From assembly GCF_010367455.1 (NCBI RefSeq), contig NZ_WRPR01000034.1, positions 1 through 64,000 on the forward strand: a DNA stretch of 64,000 nt. The letters are read 5' to 3'. Source of the DNA: Candidatus Laterigemmans baculatus (GTDB lineage: Bacteria > Planctomycetota > Planctomycetia > Pirellulales > Pirellulaceae). Below are positions 17,236 through 26,728 of the stretch, in pieces (the first letter of the stretch is position 1; each line of letters opens with the position of its first letter). Made by a program: the position numbers and the translations under genes. The notes under the pieces are model-generated. The model worked only from the letters and a program-made list of their open reading frames with translations. It was not told the origin of the DNA and ran no database searches.

Positions 17236-18813
17236 ATGTCCACCACTGAACCTGTCCTGATCGCTGGCCGTTGGCGCGACGCGGACGCCACCAGCACTTT
17301 CCAGGCGACCGATCCGAACCGCAGCGAACCGATCGAGAATCGCTTTCCGGTCAGTTCGTGGGCCGATTGCGACGAGGCACTTTCGGCGGCAGTGGTCGCA
17401 TTCGAAGAAATGCGGACGCTTCCGCGAGAGACGATTGCGGCTTTCCTGGAGCGCTATGCCGATCGGCTCGATGCAGCCAAAGAGCGGTTGGTCGAACGAG
17501 CGTACGCGGAGACGGGGCTGGCCAAATCGCCTCGCCTGTCCGACGTCGAGCTGCCGCGGACCAGCGGCCAATTGCGGAAGGCGGCTGCGGCGGCGCGGAG
17601 CGGCGACTGGGCGATGCCGACGATCGATACCCGAGGCGGCTTGCGGTCGTGCTTTCGGTCTCTGGGGCCGGTCTGCGTGCTCGGACCCAACAACTTCCCC
17701 TTTGCCTTCAACAGCGTTTCGGGCGGGGACTTTGCTGCCGCAATCGCCGCTGGCAATCCGGTGATCGCCAAAGCCAACAGCTCCCACCCTGGGACTTCGC
17801 AGTTGTTGGCTGAAGAAGCAGCTGAGGCGGCGCGGGAGACAGGGATGCCGGAAGCCGCCGTGCAGCTGATCTATCGGACCAGCCACGAGGACGGTGAGCG
17901 GCTGGTCGCGGATCCACGGATCGGAGCGACCGGGTACACCGGCAGCCGCACCGCGGGACTGAAACTCAAAGCGGCTGCCGATCGCGCCGGCAAACCGATC
18001 TATCTGGAGCTTTCGAGCGTCAATCCGGTCGTCGTCACCCCTGGGGCGCTCCGCGAGCGGGGGGAAAAAATCGCCGACGAGTACGTGACCAGCGCATTGA
18101 TGGGGAGTGGCCAATTTTGCACCAATCCCGGGATCTTGGTGCTGCCGGCAAGCGACGACGCCGAGCGATTCATCGCGACCCTGGCCGAACGCTACGGAGC
18201 GACCGCCCCGGGAACCCTGCTCTCGCCCGGTGTTGCCAAATCGCTGAGCGAAGCGATCGAGGTGTTGCAAGCGGCGGGTGCGGAAGTGTTGACCGGTGGC
18301 GGTCCGGCTGAGACCGGTCGGTGCGCCGTTCCCAATACTCTGCTACGGACGACGGCAAAAAAATTCCTCGGCGATCCCGAACGGTTTCAAACCGAGGCTT
18401 TCGGGAACGCCTCGCTCATCGTCGTCGCCACCGACACCGTGCAGATGGTCGAGGTGATTAAAGCTCTCGAAGGCAACCTGACTGGCTGCATCTACGCTGC
18501 GGCCGAGGGGGAAGAGCAGGACTACGCGAAACTGGCGTACGCGCTCGAGCCCAAGGTCGGCCGGTTGCTGAACGACAAGATGCCCACGGGCGTCGCGGTC
18601 TCGCCAGCGATGAATCATGGCGGCCCCTACCCTTCGACTGGACACCCCGGATTCACGGCCGTCGGGATCCCTGCTTCCTTGGTCCGCTTTGGCAAGCTGA
18701 CTTGCTTTGATCAGGTTCCCAATCAGCGGTTGCCCGAGCTGCTCCGCGATGCGAACCCCACCGGCAGCACCTGGCGGTACATCGACGGCGAATGGACCCA
18801 GAAAAGTTTGTAG
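17236..18813 (+). CDS. Alpha-ketoglutarate semialdehyde (2,5-dioxovalerate) dehydrogenase
   Basis: A 525-residue NAD(P)-dependent aldehyde dehydrogenase. Catalytic Cys295 is in GQFCTNPG and general base Glu258 in YLELSSVNP; LGPNNFPFAFN is the oxyanion and cofactor segment. The GQFCTNPG context is the signature of the ketoglutarate-semialdehyde branch, which yields alpha-ketoglutarate at the end of oxidative pentose, glucarate and galactarate pathways. It follows the FAH-family dehydratase that would make its substrate. The start is ATG at 17236, directly preceded by a heptamer repeat (AACCTCA) rather than a clear Shine-Dalgarno site. Confidence 0.88.
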   Translation: MSTTEPVLIAGRWRDADATSTFQATDPNRSEPIENRFPVSSWADCDEALSAAVVAFEEMRTLPRETIAAFLERYADRLDAAKERLVERAYAETGLAKSPRLSDVELPRTSGQLRKAAAAARSGDWAMPTIDTRGGLRSCFRSLGPVCVLGPNNFPFAFNSVSGGDFAAAIAAGNPVIAKANSSHPGTSQLLAEEAAEAARETGMPEAAVQLIYRTSHEDGERLVADPRIGATGYTGSRTAGLKLKAAADRAGKPIYLELSSVNPVVVTPGALRERGEKIADEYVTSALMGSGQFCTNPGILVLPASDDAERFIATLAERYGATAPGTLLSPGVAKSLSEAIEVLQAAGAEVLTGGGPAETGRCAVPNTLLRTTAKKFLGDPERFQTEAFGNASLIVVATDTVQMVEVIKALEGNLTGCIYAAAEGEEQDYAKLAYALEPKVGRLLNDKMPTGVAVSPAMNHGGPYPSTGHPGFTAVGIPASLVRFGKLTCFDQVPNQRLPELLRDANPTGSTWRYIDGEWTQKSL

Positions 18814-18885
18814 AGTCTGCGCGAAAATCGTTAAGCCACCCCCGAGGGGTGAAGGGAGGCTGATCGGATCTAGCACGGACGATCC

Positions 18886-18958
18886 ATCAGCCGCCACGCG
18901 CTAGCGTCCGGTTCTCACGGCGTTTTCGGAAACCGGGGGCTAGCGCCCGGCGGCTGAT
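18886..18958. repeat. GCTAGC-centred palindromic repeat element
   Basis: Arms 18886-18913 and 18931-18958 form an inverted repeat matching at 24 of 28 positions, each containing GCGCTAGC, with a 17-base loop. It belongs to the same family as 4192-4271 and 23789-23889. It lies between the convergent aldehyde dehydrogenase and dockerin-protein genes, where a bidirectional terminator would be useful. Confidence 0.75.
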
Positions 18959-18995
18959 TCGACGCGCCGAACCGAACACATGAGAAATTCGGGCT

Positions 18996-21482
18996 CTAGC
19001 CGTTAGACCCGATGCCGGTGAAGAAGTCGTCGTACGACTCGAGCGTCTCCCGCGATGCGTCTTTGCCCCTCTCGGACTCGTCGAGTGGTACCGACTCGTC
19101 GAGTGGTAGGGGGCCGCAGTAATTCGTCTCCCGCCCGGTGGCCGTGGCGGCGACGAGGGCTTTGCTCTTCGTCGAGCTGTCGACGATTTCCTCACCCACC
19201 GCCCACTCCAGCGATCGGCTTTCGCCTTCTCCACTCAGTCCGCTCTCAGGCGAGCTGCTTCCTCCGGCGATTGCACCGCCGGTCTGACCGCTCGGAGGAG
19301 CTTCGGCTTGGCCGGTGCCTTGGCGGTTGATTTTGTTGATGATGATCAATGCATCGAGCGGAGTGATCACCCCGTCGCCGTTGACGTCGTAAAAGTAGGT
19401 GTCGTCGCCGCCGGTCAACGAGAGGTCGCCGACCAGCACCGGACCGCCTTGATTGAGGATATTGATCACGATCAAGGCATCGAGCGGATCGGTGCGTCCG
19501 TCGCCGTTGACGTCGGTCGGTCCGGTCGGGTTGTGCAGCGGCAACTCGTTGGAGGTGACGGTCAGGACGAATTCTTTGGAGAAGCTGCCACTGATTTCGC
19601 TGGCGGTGATGGTGACCAGGATCTCCTCCTGGTCAGCGCGACGCACAAACACACCGTCGCGGAGTTTGAGAGTGCCGTCGATGATTTCGAAGCGGCTATC
19701 GTCGACGCTCAGGGTGTGGTCGTCCGAATCGGGATCGATCACTCGCACCGTGCTGACGAAACAACCGGGCGTCTTCTCAGGAACTTCTTGACGGTCGAGC
19801 CGGATGTCGATGATCGCTTCGTTCACGTCGGTGACGGTGATCACCAACGTCCGCGTCGCGAGCGTCTCGTGCGTGTCGACGGTCGCGAGCACGATCTCGA
19901 CTTCCACGACCGGCTCGAGCTCGTGATCGAAAGCGACGTCGGGCGCGAGCCGCAATTCGATCCCGTCGAGGACAAACCGCTCGTCCTCGACCCGCAGCTC
20001 GACCTCCTTATTCGCATCGACTCCGGTGACCTGCAGGTGGGCGATCAAGGCCCCGAAATCGTTCTCCGCAACCGACGCATCGCCCGGATCGATGTTGCCC
20101 TGCTGGATAAATCCGGCCCGGCTCGCTGCAAGCCCGCTCGCGTAATCTTCGCCTTGGTAGGCGTCGAAGAGCGAATCAACGGTGCGGGAATCGATGCGCG
20201 AATCGCCCCCCACCGCCGAGCGGCGTAGATCGAGGCGATCGACCCGCATTCGCGTGACTCCCGCCGAACTGCTGAGCAGCAAGCGGTTGCCCCCGTCGGC
20301 CAGGGCCAGCCCGCCGACGATTTCGGCCGCCGCCAGCCCGAGCGGGAGCGTGTGTCGGATCCGTCCTTCGCGGATGTCGAAAACTTGCAGCGACTGATCC
20401 TCGCGGACGCCGAACAGCCATTCGCCGCGGGCGTCGAGCGCGACCGGGCCGGTCCACTCGGGCAAGCGATGGAGAGCCGCAAAGCGATTCGCCCCGTCGA
20501 GAACTTGGATCCCGCCGTCGATGTGCCGGGCGATAACCAAACTCGAGGCGTCATCGAACAGCAAAACCTCGCCAACCTCGGCCAGCGTCTGCTCGGATCC
20601 GGCGACCGGTGCGTTGCTGCGGGTGCTCCACAGCGACACGTGGCGACCGGGCGCCGCCGGTTCCGAAACCACCGCCAACGGGCCGCTCGAGGAAGCCACC
20701 ACGCGCGTTTCCGCGGCCAGCTCGCTGGTCGCCTCACCGACCCGCAGCTCGCCCGAAACGGAATCGACCTGCACGCTCCACGGCGCGACCTGAAGCTCGG
20801 CGGCCCCTTCCGTTTCGGTCGAAGAACGCACCGCCGGAATCAGCACTCCCCGATCACCATAAGCCACTGCCGCGGCGAACACATTGCCGCTCCACTCGGC
20901 CTCGGCAACCGGCTCCCAGTCGCCGCTGGCGAACGAAACCACGACCGCCGCCGGCACACCACCGGCGGCCTCCGCTGCAGACCCGGTCGTATCCAGCGTG
21001 GCCAGAATCCGTCCGTCGCTGAGGAGCTGAGCCGAGAGGATCGGAGCCGGCAGCTCGAGCGTTTCGACTCCGCCGGTCTCGAGGTGGATCTGGTTCAAAA
21101 AGGAGCCGCGAACGGCGTAGGCTTCGCTTCCGGCTCCGGAGACGAGCTCCCCACCGGCAAAGCCATTTCCGGCAAAAGCTCCGCCCAACAGCTGTTCGGC
21201 GACCGTCAGCCCCTCGACGAACCCGGCCGGCAGCTGACCGGCGGTCGCCCCGCTCGGTGAGCTCGAGAAATCGAGATAGACGACTCGCAGCTCCGAGCCC
21301 GTCGTCGGATCGGTCGGCTGCGGCGATGGTCCCACCTCGCCAAATACTTGACCGGCTAGGCTCGCCAGCACTCGCCGTTGATCGAGCAACTCGAACTTGA
21401 GGGACCGTTGCTGCGAGCGCGCGGGGCGCCGCAAACTCGTCGGACGCTGTCGCGAATGGTGGGAGGAACCCAGATTAGCCAT
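18996..21482 (-). CDS. Secreted dockerin-repeat protein with LEPR-XLL-type leader
   Basis: An 828-residue predicted exported surface protein. After a basic N-terminus it has FELLDQRRVLASLAGQ (about residues 32-47), the LEPR-XLL-type leader seen in many planctomycete exported proteins. Residues about 50-450 look like a beta-propeller-type sequence (repeated strands with DARGEWLFGV, LADGGNRLLLSS). Cadherin-like beta-sandwich segments (VTDVNEAIIDIRL) follow, then two dockerin type I-like EF-hand repeats near 655-725 (DVNGDGRTDPLDALIVIN and DVNGDGVITPLDALIIIN). An acidic and Ser-rich tail ends the protein. Dockerin repeats bind calcium. Start at 21482 (MANLGSS) is preferred; an upstream ATG at 21521 is possible. 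Confidence 0.85.
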   Translation of the reverse strand: MANLGSSHHSRQRPTSLRRPARSQQRSLKFELLDQRRVLASLAGQVFGEVGPSPQPTDPTTGSELRVVYLDFSSSPSGATAGQLPAGFVEGLTVAEQLLGGAFAGNGFAGGELVSGAGSEAYAVRGSFLNQIHLETGGVETLELPAPILSAQLLSDGRILATLDTTGSAAEAAGGVPAAVVVSFASGDWEPVAEAEWSGNVFAAAVAYGDRGVLIPAVRSSTETEGAAELQVAPWSVQVDSVSGELRVGEATSELAAETRVVASSSGPLAVVSEPAAPGRHVSLWSTRSNAPVAGSEQTLAEVGEVLLFDDASSLVIARHIDGGIQVLDGANRFAALHRLPEWTGPVALDARGEWLFGVREDQSLQVFDIREGRIRHTLPLGLAAAEIVGGLALADGGNRLLLSSSAGVTRMRVDRLDLRRSAVGGDSRIDSRTVDSLFDAYQGEDYASGLAASRAGFIQQGNIDPGDASVAENDFGALIAHLQVTGVDANKEVELRVEDERFVLDGIELRLAPDVAFDHELEPVVEVEIVLATVDTHETLATRTLVITVTDVNEAIIDIRLDRQEVPEKTPGCFVSTVRVIDPDSDDHTLSVDDSRFEIIDGTLKLRDGVFVRRADQEEILVTITASEISGSFSKEFVLTVTSNELPLHNPTGPTDVNGDGRTDPLDALIVINILNQGGPVLVGDLSLTGGDDTYFYDVNGDGVITPLDALIIINKINRQGTGQAEAPPSGQTGGAIAGGSSSPESGLSGEGESRSLEWAVGEEIVDSSTKSKALVAATATGRETNYCGPLPLDESVPLDESERGKDASRETLESYDDFFTGIGSNG

Positions 21483-21749
21483 AGTCAGCAGAATTAGGCG
21501 TGCTCGAACGAGATGATTCACATCACTCTACCGCACCGCTTCGGGGGTTGGAAGGATTTAACGCCAGCGAAGTGCCCTAGGTTCCGCGAAATCCTCGACA
21601 CCCGACCGGCGGGGCCGCATAATAAGAAGCCTCCCTCAGCCCCCTCGTTCTAGCCGGCCCCCGATTGGCTGGGCTGAAATCAACTCGTTTCTCTTCCTCC
21701 CACGAGCGGCTGGGCTTCCTGCCGGGACTCAGCCGACCGCGAGCCGCTC

Positions 21750-23807
21750 ATGAAGATCGACATTTACAAGAAAAGCATCCTGGTCACTTGGGCGGCTCTA
21801 TTCCCGCTGGGAGCGGGGATCGGAGGCTGTGGGTCGTCCGAGCCCGTCGCTAGCTCGACCAGCTCCAGCGGCGGAGCGGCTCCCGCGCCTCCTGGGGATC
21901 TCGTCCCGCCCGGTGAACCCGCTCCGGCCGGTGAACCCGCTCCGGCCGGTGCGATGCCGCCCCCCGGCGACCCGGCGATGAGCGATTCGGCCATGGGCGA
22001 TCCGGCGATGGATCCGTCGATGGGTATGGATCCGGCGATGGGGATGGATCCGGCGATGGGTATGGATCCGGCGATGGAGCCGGGGATGGAGATGGGCATG
22101 GATGATGCCGCGATGGGTTACGGCGAAATGCCCGGCGGAGCAGGTTATGGAGCGGGTTACGGAGCGGCGGGACGCGGGGCTGCTGACGCGTCGCTCGGTG
22201 CCTTGGTCAGCTCGCTCGCCGCCGCGTCGCAGATCGAAGCGACTCGATTCCCCGCCGACTACTGGGGGCAAGCCGAGTTGGCCTTCCGGCAAGGCTACGA
22301 ACAACTCGCCCTGGAACTGCTCTACGCCCACTTGGCGACCGAGCCGGCCGAGGCCGCGCAGCGATATGAGCAGGTTCGGCTCAGCCGGGCTCTGGGGCGA
22401 CCGGCCTGGTTCGCCCGCTGGGGACTGTCGATTTCGGTCCGCCGGGCCGACGGTTACGCGGGGGAGATCGAGCCGATCACGAGCAAGATGCGGTCCGGCG
22501 GCGGCGGAGCTGGAGGGCCCGGGGGCGCGATGATGGGAATGGAGCCGGAGATGGGCCTGGGAATTCCCGGAGCTCCCGGAACTCCGGGCAGAAACCCGAA
22601 CGCTGCAGGAGCCTCGCAGGATGTCGTCGGCAGCGTCTCGCTCGAGGCGATCGAAGAGAACCTCGGCCTGTTTGCGACCGTGACCGCGGAGAACTTCGAC
22701 CGCCGGTTTGCGGCAGGCGACTATTCGCCCGCCTTCGCGACGCTGGTCGCACAACCGGCCCTGGCGGCTCAGCCGGCCGAAGGAGCTCGCGGGGCCGCTG
22801 GCGATGCGGCGATGCTCCCCGGCGACCCCGCTATGACCCCAGGCGGTCCGATGACCCCAGGCGGTCCGATGACCCCAGGCGGTCTGGCCGGAGGCATGGC
22901 TGAACCGGGGATGGGAATGGCTGACGCCGCAATGGCGGGGATGGCGGAACCGGGAATGGAGATGGGGATGGAGCCGGCGATGGGGATGGAGCCAGGAATG
23001 GAAATGGGAATGGGCCCAGGAATGATGGGGATCGGAGGCGGTCGCCAGCGAGGAGCTGCCGAGGCGATGGTCTCGACCGTCCCGGCCTTGCCCAAGCCCC
23101 ACCCTCGGTGGCGGCCGGGCATCGTCTACCTCGGCGAACTCGGCTATCAGGAAGCGATCGCGGCCGCCGGTGAAGCGGGCGTCGACTTCCTGATCCACTT
23201 CGACGTCTCGGTCGAAGAGCGCCGCCGCACCGAGGAAGTGGTCAATGAGACGCGGGCTCGCGTGGTCAACGTACGGAATCCTGACAAACCGGTCGGTCTG
23301 TCTCGCAAGCTGTCGAACATGGACGTCAAAAACCGCCTTCGCGTCCGCGAGAACGTTTCGCGAGAGAACGCCGGACGGGAGACTGCCGCGGCACCCCAGG
23401 CTGGGGCGGCACAGGAGGATGTCGCTCGCGAAATGGTCGTCGAAGCGCTCGAACCGATGTTCGCGGCGATCGACCGCGATCTGAAGTTGGTGGAGATGCC
23501 CGGCTTGAGCGAGGCCCAGGTTCGCGCCCGCGTCGGCTCGTTGATTACCAGCAGCGTCGACAAGCCGCTCGAGGCGCTAGCCGAGTTTCAGCTCTACCGC
23601 AGCCGCGGTCAGTTGACCGAGGAGGAGATGACGACCGCCACCGAGTTGCTGATGGGCGACGACGGGCTGCGGCTGTTGCTCGGCAGCGAAGCCGATCGCC
23701 GCGAGGTGCTCTCGGAGCTGCGCCCACGGCTAACGGCCTACGGGGAACTCGGGATGCAGCCCCCGACCGCCGCGGACCCGAAAAATTCATCAGCCGCCGG
23801 GCGCTAG
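21750..23807 (+). CDS. Putative lipoprotein with Met/Gly/Pro/Ala-rich repeats
   Basis: A 685-residue protein of unknown function. The N-terminus KKSILVTWAALFPLGAGIGGC fits a lipoprotein signal peptide with lipid-anchored Cys27. Residues about 45-130 and 345-430 are low-complexity runs built from PAMGMD, PGMEMG and GGPMTPGG units (up to a third methionine). Between and after them lie ordered segments, including a helical region (DYWGQAELAFRQGYEQLALELLYAHL) and an Arg/Glu-rich C-terminus. The Met-rich runs could be flexible spacers or metal-binding; neither is shown. The last residues (SAAGR) and the stop codon are supplied by the GCTAGC repeat at 23789, suggesting that repeat insertion altered the C-terminus. 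Confidence 0.8.
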   Translation: MKIDIYKKSILVTWAALFPLGAGIGGCGSSEPVASSTSSSGGAAPAPPGDLVPPGEPAPAGEPAPAGAMPPPGDPAMSDSAMGDPAMDPSMGMDPAMGMDPAMGMDPAMEPGMEMGMDDAAMGYGEMPGGAGYGAGYGAAGRGAADASLGALVSSLAAASQIEATRFPADYWGQAELAFRQGYEQLALELLYAHLATEPAEAAQRYEQVRLSRALGRPAWFARWGLSISVRRADGYAGEIEPITSKMRSGGGGAGGPGGAMMGMEPEMGLGIPGAPGTPGRNPNAAGASQDVVGSVSLEAIEENLGLFATVTAENFDRRFAAGDYSPAFATLVAQPALAAQPAEGARGAAGDAAMLPGDPAMTPGGPMTPGGPMTPGGLAGGMAEPGMGMADAAMAGMAEPGMEMGMEPAMGMEPGMEMGMGPGMMGIGGGRQRGAAEAMVSTVPALPKPHPRWRPGIVYLGELGYQEAIAAAGEAGVDFLIHFDVSVEERRRTEEVVNETRARVVNVRNPDKPVGLSRKLSNMDVKNRLRVRENVSRENAGRETAAAPQAGAAQEDVAREMVVEALEPMFAAIDRDLKLVEMPGLSEAQVRARVGSLITSSVDKPLEALAEFQLYRSRGQLTEEEMTTATELLMGDDGLRLLLGSEADRREVLSELRPRLTAYGELGMQPPTAADPKNSSAAGR

Positions 23808-23889
23808 CCCGGATTATTCATCAGCGGCCGGGCGCTAGCCCCCGGTTCCCGAAAGCGCCATCAGCCGCCGGGCGCTAGCCCCCGGTTCC
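23789..23889. repeat. Three copies of the GCTAGC repeat
   Basis: Near-identical units start at 23789, 23820 and 23860, each reading ATCAGCSGCCGGGCGCTAGC and, in the last two, CCCCGGTTCC. They are direct copies of one arm of the palindromes at 4192 and 18886. The first copy overlaps the 3' end of the Met-rich lipoprotein gene and contains its TAG stop codon. Confidence 0.85.
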
Positions 23890-23893
23890 TTTT

Positions 23894-24019
23894 ACCCTCC
23901 CCCCGGGAGGGTCGGGCTCTTAGGCCCGGGGAGGGCCAGCTGAATTCGTCGTCGCTCAAGGCTCGACGTCCCGCGTCTCCCTCCCCGCTCGTCCCTCGCG
24001 ACCCTCCCGGGGGGAGGGT
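23894..24019. repeat. GGGAGGG/CCCTCCC palindromic element, second copy
   Basis: ACCCTCCCCCCGGGAGGGTC at 23894 and its inverted relative ending GGGGGGAGGGT at 24019 repeat the inner arms of the element at 13861-14100, including the CGCTCG(T)CCCTCGCGACC stretch. It sits between the lipoprotein gene and the convergent DUF1207 gene. Confidence 0.75.
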
Positions 24020-24045
24020 TCCGTTGCGGTGTTCTGACAGAGTCC

Positions 24046-25221
24046 TCAGAAGTCGTACCACAGTCCGGCGCCGATCAGTTCCTCGTGATCGTCGTAGAAC
24101 GAGAACTGGTTGCTCTTGCCGTTGTAGTAGTGCAGCCCGGTGCGGAGCAGACCGGTGTCGTAGCCGCTTCGCCAGGCCCATCCGGCTTGGACCGTGACCG
24201 ATCCGCCGTAATCGACTTCTTCCTGCAATCGGCCGTTGATCGCGTAGAACGGGGCTCCGCGGAGGCCCGTCGCGCGGCGAGGCGCGCTCTCGATGCCGAA
24301 GGTGAACTCCCACGGCTCGCAGACGTCGTAGTAGAAGGCCCAGCCCGCTTCTCCATAGATCCGCGTCTGCTCGGTCAGCCAATACGCTCCGCCGATGAAC
24401 AGCACGTCGCGGCTGTAGTTCAACCGGTCGAAGGTGGGGAGGCGAATCAAAAATTCATCGCCCACATGCGAACTCAGGTGGTAGTACCCAAAGCGGGTCT
24501 GGAAGCGGCCAAAGGAGACCGCGATCGGGACCCCGGCGCGGAAGTCGACCGCCCGCACATCGTGCTCCCGGTCCATATCCAGCCGCACTTGAGCCGAGCC
24601 TTCGATGTCCGCTTGAACGCCTCGCTTGAACGGTCCCGGCGTAGCATCGACGTAGCGGAAGATGCCGAACCGGCCTCCCAGCGTCCCGTCGAGCAGCGTG
24701 CCGTCATCGGTCGCTTCGATCCACTGCCCCGCCAGCCGCGACGCTTTGGTGTCGGCCAGGTAGAACGGGTAGAGCGATTCGTCGGGCAAGAACTCCCAGT
24801 GGTATCCGTTGCATTCCCCGCACTGGCACGCCGTGCTGGCAAAATCTTCGCTGCTGAAACTCCCTTCCCCGAATTCGCTCGCCATCGTCGATAACCAGCC
24901 GGGACGACTCACGATTCGCCCCTCGCTGGGCTCGACAGGAGCGTCACCGTACGCAGCGGTGGCGACTCGCGGAACCGGAGCCGGAGAAGCAGCTTCGTAG
25001 TAGGCCGCCATGTCGGGACGATCGTCCGCCTCCGCACCCCGCACCCGGCCGTTGCCAAAAACCACCCACACGGCGGCGGCGACGAGCAGGTAAACCCAGG
25101 ACAGCTTCGCCACGGCGAGCAACTGCAGGCGACTGTGGTAAACGAGCGTCGCTGGAACCGCGATGACGGTTCCGGCGGAGCGGTGACCACAGTGCGTGAA
25201 GGACGGATGGTGTCGGTGCAT
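24046..25221 (-). CDS. DUF1207 family protein, probable exported beta-barrel
   Basis: A 391-residue protein with an N-terminal hydrophobic segment (LSWVYLLVAAAVWVVFGNGRVRGAEA, signal anchor or signal peptide near residues 40-63) and a C-terminal two-thirds resembling DUF1207. It contains FLPDESLYPFYLAD, GGRFGIFRY, alternating aromatic strands (FGRFQTRFGYYHLSSHVG, YSRDVLFIGGAYWL) and the terminal LIGAGLWYDF, ending in Phe as outer-membrane barrels often do. Function is unknown. A CxCGxC-like cluster (CQCGECNG near 137) lies between the two parts. Start ATG at 25221; a shorter start near the hydrophobic segment is possible. Confidence 0.8.
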   Translation of the reverse strand: MHRHHPSFTHCGHRSAGTVIAVPATLVYHSRLQLLAVAKLSWVYLLVAAAVWVVFGNGRVRGAEADDRPDMAAYYEAASPAPVPRVATAAYGDAPVEPSEGRIVSRPGWLSTMASEFGEGSFSSEDFASTACQCGECNGYHWEFLPDESLYPFYLADTKASRLAGQWIEATDDGTLLDGTLGGRFGIFRYVDATPGPFKRGVQADIEGSAQVRLDMDREHDVRAVDFRAGVPIAVSFGRFQTRFGYYHLSSHVGDEFLIRLPTFDRLNYSRDVLFIGGAYWLTEQTRIYGEAGWAFYYDVCEPWEFTFGIESAPRRATGLRGAPFYAINGRLQEEVDYGGSVTVQAGWAWRSGYDTGLLRTGLHYYNGKSNQFSFYDDHEELIGAGLWYDF

Positions 25222-25661
25222 GGAACTTCTGGTGTCCGCTCAGGAAGGACCCGGACGATAGGATCTGTCTCGATTCATCGGCCCGTGCTCCGCCCAATTC
25301 GCGTCGAGCAACGACTCCGCCGACCACTTTTCCCACTCTGACTATTTTTCCTGTCCGTTCGCTGCTGCCCGATCCCTCCGACTCGAACGCTCCGGAGAGG
25401 GGGGTAGGCATGCGATTCGGGTGGTTCGCCGGCGCGACCGACACGTTTTCCCCAGCCCCAAAACCTCCCGCTCCACGAGCCTCGGGAACAAAACCTCCAG
25501 CCATATCCCTCCCTCGGCCAGTTTGTGGTGCCAAATACCCGGCGGGGCTTTCACTCGCCCTGCCCGGGCCGTACCGTTCCCAAGTGACGCGAGGCACCTC
25601 TCGAAACGCCTCCTTGCCACGACCCGCTCCCGAGCCCTTCTCACGCAATACAAGGCCACTG
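25222..25661. other. Divergent intergenic region, no gene seen
   Basis: This stretch of 440 bases separates the divergent DUF1207 and 344-residue hypothetical genes. The downstream frame stays open back to 25410, but that extension is Pro/Arg-rich with no family-like character, so I treat it as the promoter and leader region. No clear repeats, hairpins or promoter boxes stand out. Confidence 0.45.
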
Positions 25662-26696
25662 ATGGAAAGCGACCTCGAATACGAAGTGCCGTTTGAAACC
25701 AGCGACGACTCGACCCCCGAGGCCGTCACCCCCGCGGCCGTCACCCCCGAGGCCGTTTCGGAGGATGTCGTTTCGGAGGACGCCGCTTCCCTGCCTGCCG
25801 GTTCACAGCACGAGGTTTTGCAGGACGAGGTTTTGCAGGACGAGGTTTTGCAGGACGGTGCTTCACTGGAAGACGGTTCGCTGGAGGATGCCGCGGAAGC
25901 CTCCAGCGAACCGTTCATCGGCCAGTGGAATCGGTTGATCAGCAGCACCAACTGGGAGAAGGGGCGAATTATCAGCGAGTGGCGCGCGCGGCTCGAGGCC
26001 GATGGGGCGGCCGCAGCGGAGTATTCCGATGAAGCCTGGGCGCGTCGCGTGGGCGGAGTGACAGCTCCCCACGTCGGCCGCCTCCGCCGCGTCTACCAAC
26101 GCTTCGCCGACCAGTACGAGACGTACCCCGGGTTGTACTGGAGCCACTTCCTGGCGGCCCTCGACTGGGACGATGCCCCGCTTTGGCTCGAAGGGGCCGT
26201 GCGGAGTGGTTGGAGCATCTCGCAGATGCGCCAGCAGCGGTGGGAAGCCAATGGAGCCCGCCCCGAGGACCAACCGCAGGCGGCCGAGATCGTCTCGAGC
26301 GACACCGACGAGGACGTGGTCGTGCCGGCTCAGGGAGGCGGCAACGAGGGGCGGAATGAAGGGCGGTTTGAGAACGAACCGGACGGGATTTCCGCCGGAC
26401 CCGTTCGCGAAGAACCCGACTTTGGCGACGCCGATGACGCCCCGTTCGCAGCCGGGGACGACCCTGCCGCCGCCGCCGAAGGAGAGCAGGACAATCTCGA
26501 TGGCCCCGGCTCGCCGTCGCTCGTGCAGCCGTTCGCCGGTTTGCCCGACCTTCCGGCCGACATGAGCGAAGCCCTCGAGATGTTCAAGCTGTCGATCATC
26601 CGTCACAAAGCGGACGGTTGGCGAGACGTCGCCCCCGAAGCGGTCATCCGGACCCTCGAAGGCCTGACCATCCTCGTCAGCTCCCGCTCGGAGTAA
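25662..26696 (+). CDS. Hypothetical acidic protein
   Basis: A 344-residue protein of unknown function with no signal peptide or membrane segment. The first 80 residues are acidic and repetitive (AVTPEAV units and three EVLQD units encoded by the 15-mer GAGGTTTTGCAGGAC). Residues about 85-215 are a well-conserved-looking, Trp-rich helical region (QWNRLISSTNWEKGRII, YPGLYWSHFLAALDWDD, WSISQMRQQRWE). An acidic linker and a short C-terminal helix (ALEMFKLSIIRHKADGW) follow. It is the kind of protein found as a conserved hypothetical in Pirellulales. The start ATG at 25662 is chosen at the point where composition changes to acidic coding-like sequence. Confidence 0.7.
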   Translation: MESDLEYEVPFETSDDSTPEAVTPAAVTPEAVSEDVVSEDAASLPAGSQHEVLQDEVLQDEVLQDGASLEDGSLEDAAEASSEPFIGQWNRLISSTNWEKGRIISEWRARLEADGAAAAEYSDEAWARRVGGVTAPHVGRLRRVYQRFADQYETYPGLYWSHFLAALDWDDAPLWLEGAVRSGWSISQMRQQRWEANGARPEDQPQAAEIVSSDTDEDVVVPAQGGGNEGRNEGRFENEPDGISAGPVREEPDFGDADDAPFAAGDDPAAAAEGEQDNLDGPGSPSLVQPFAGLPDLPADMSEALEMFKLSIIRHKADGWRDVAPEAVIRTLEGLTILVSSRSE

Positions 26697-26728
26697 TTTT
26701 AAGCAGTGCACAGCGGTCGGTGGCTCAG

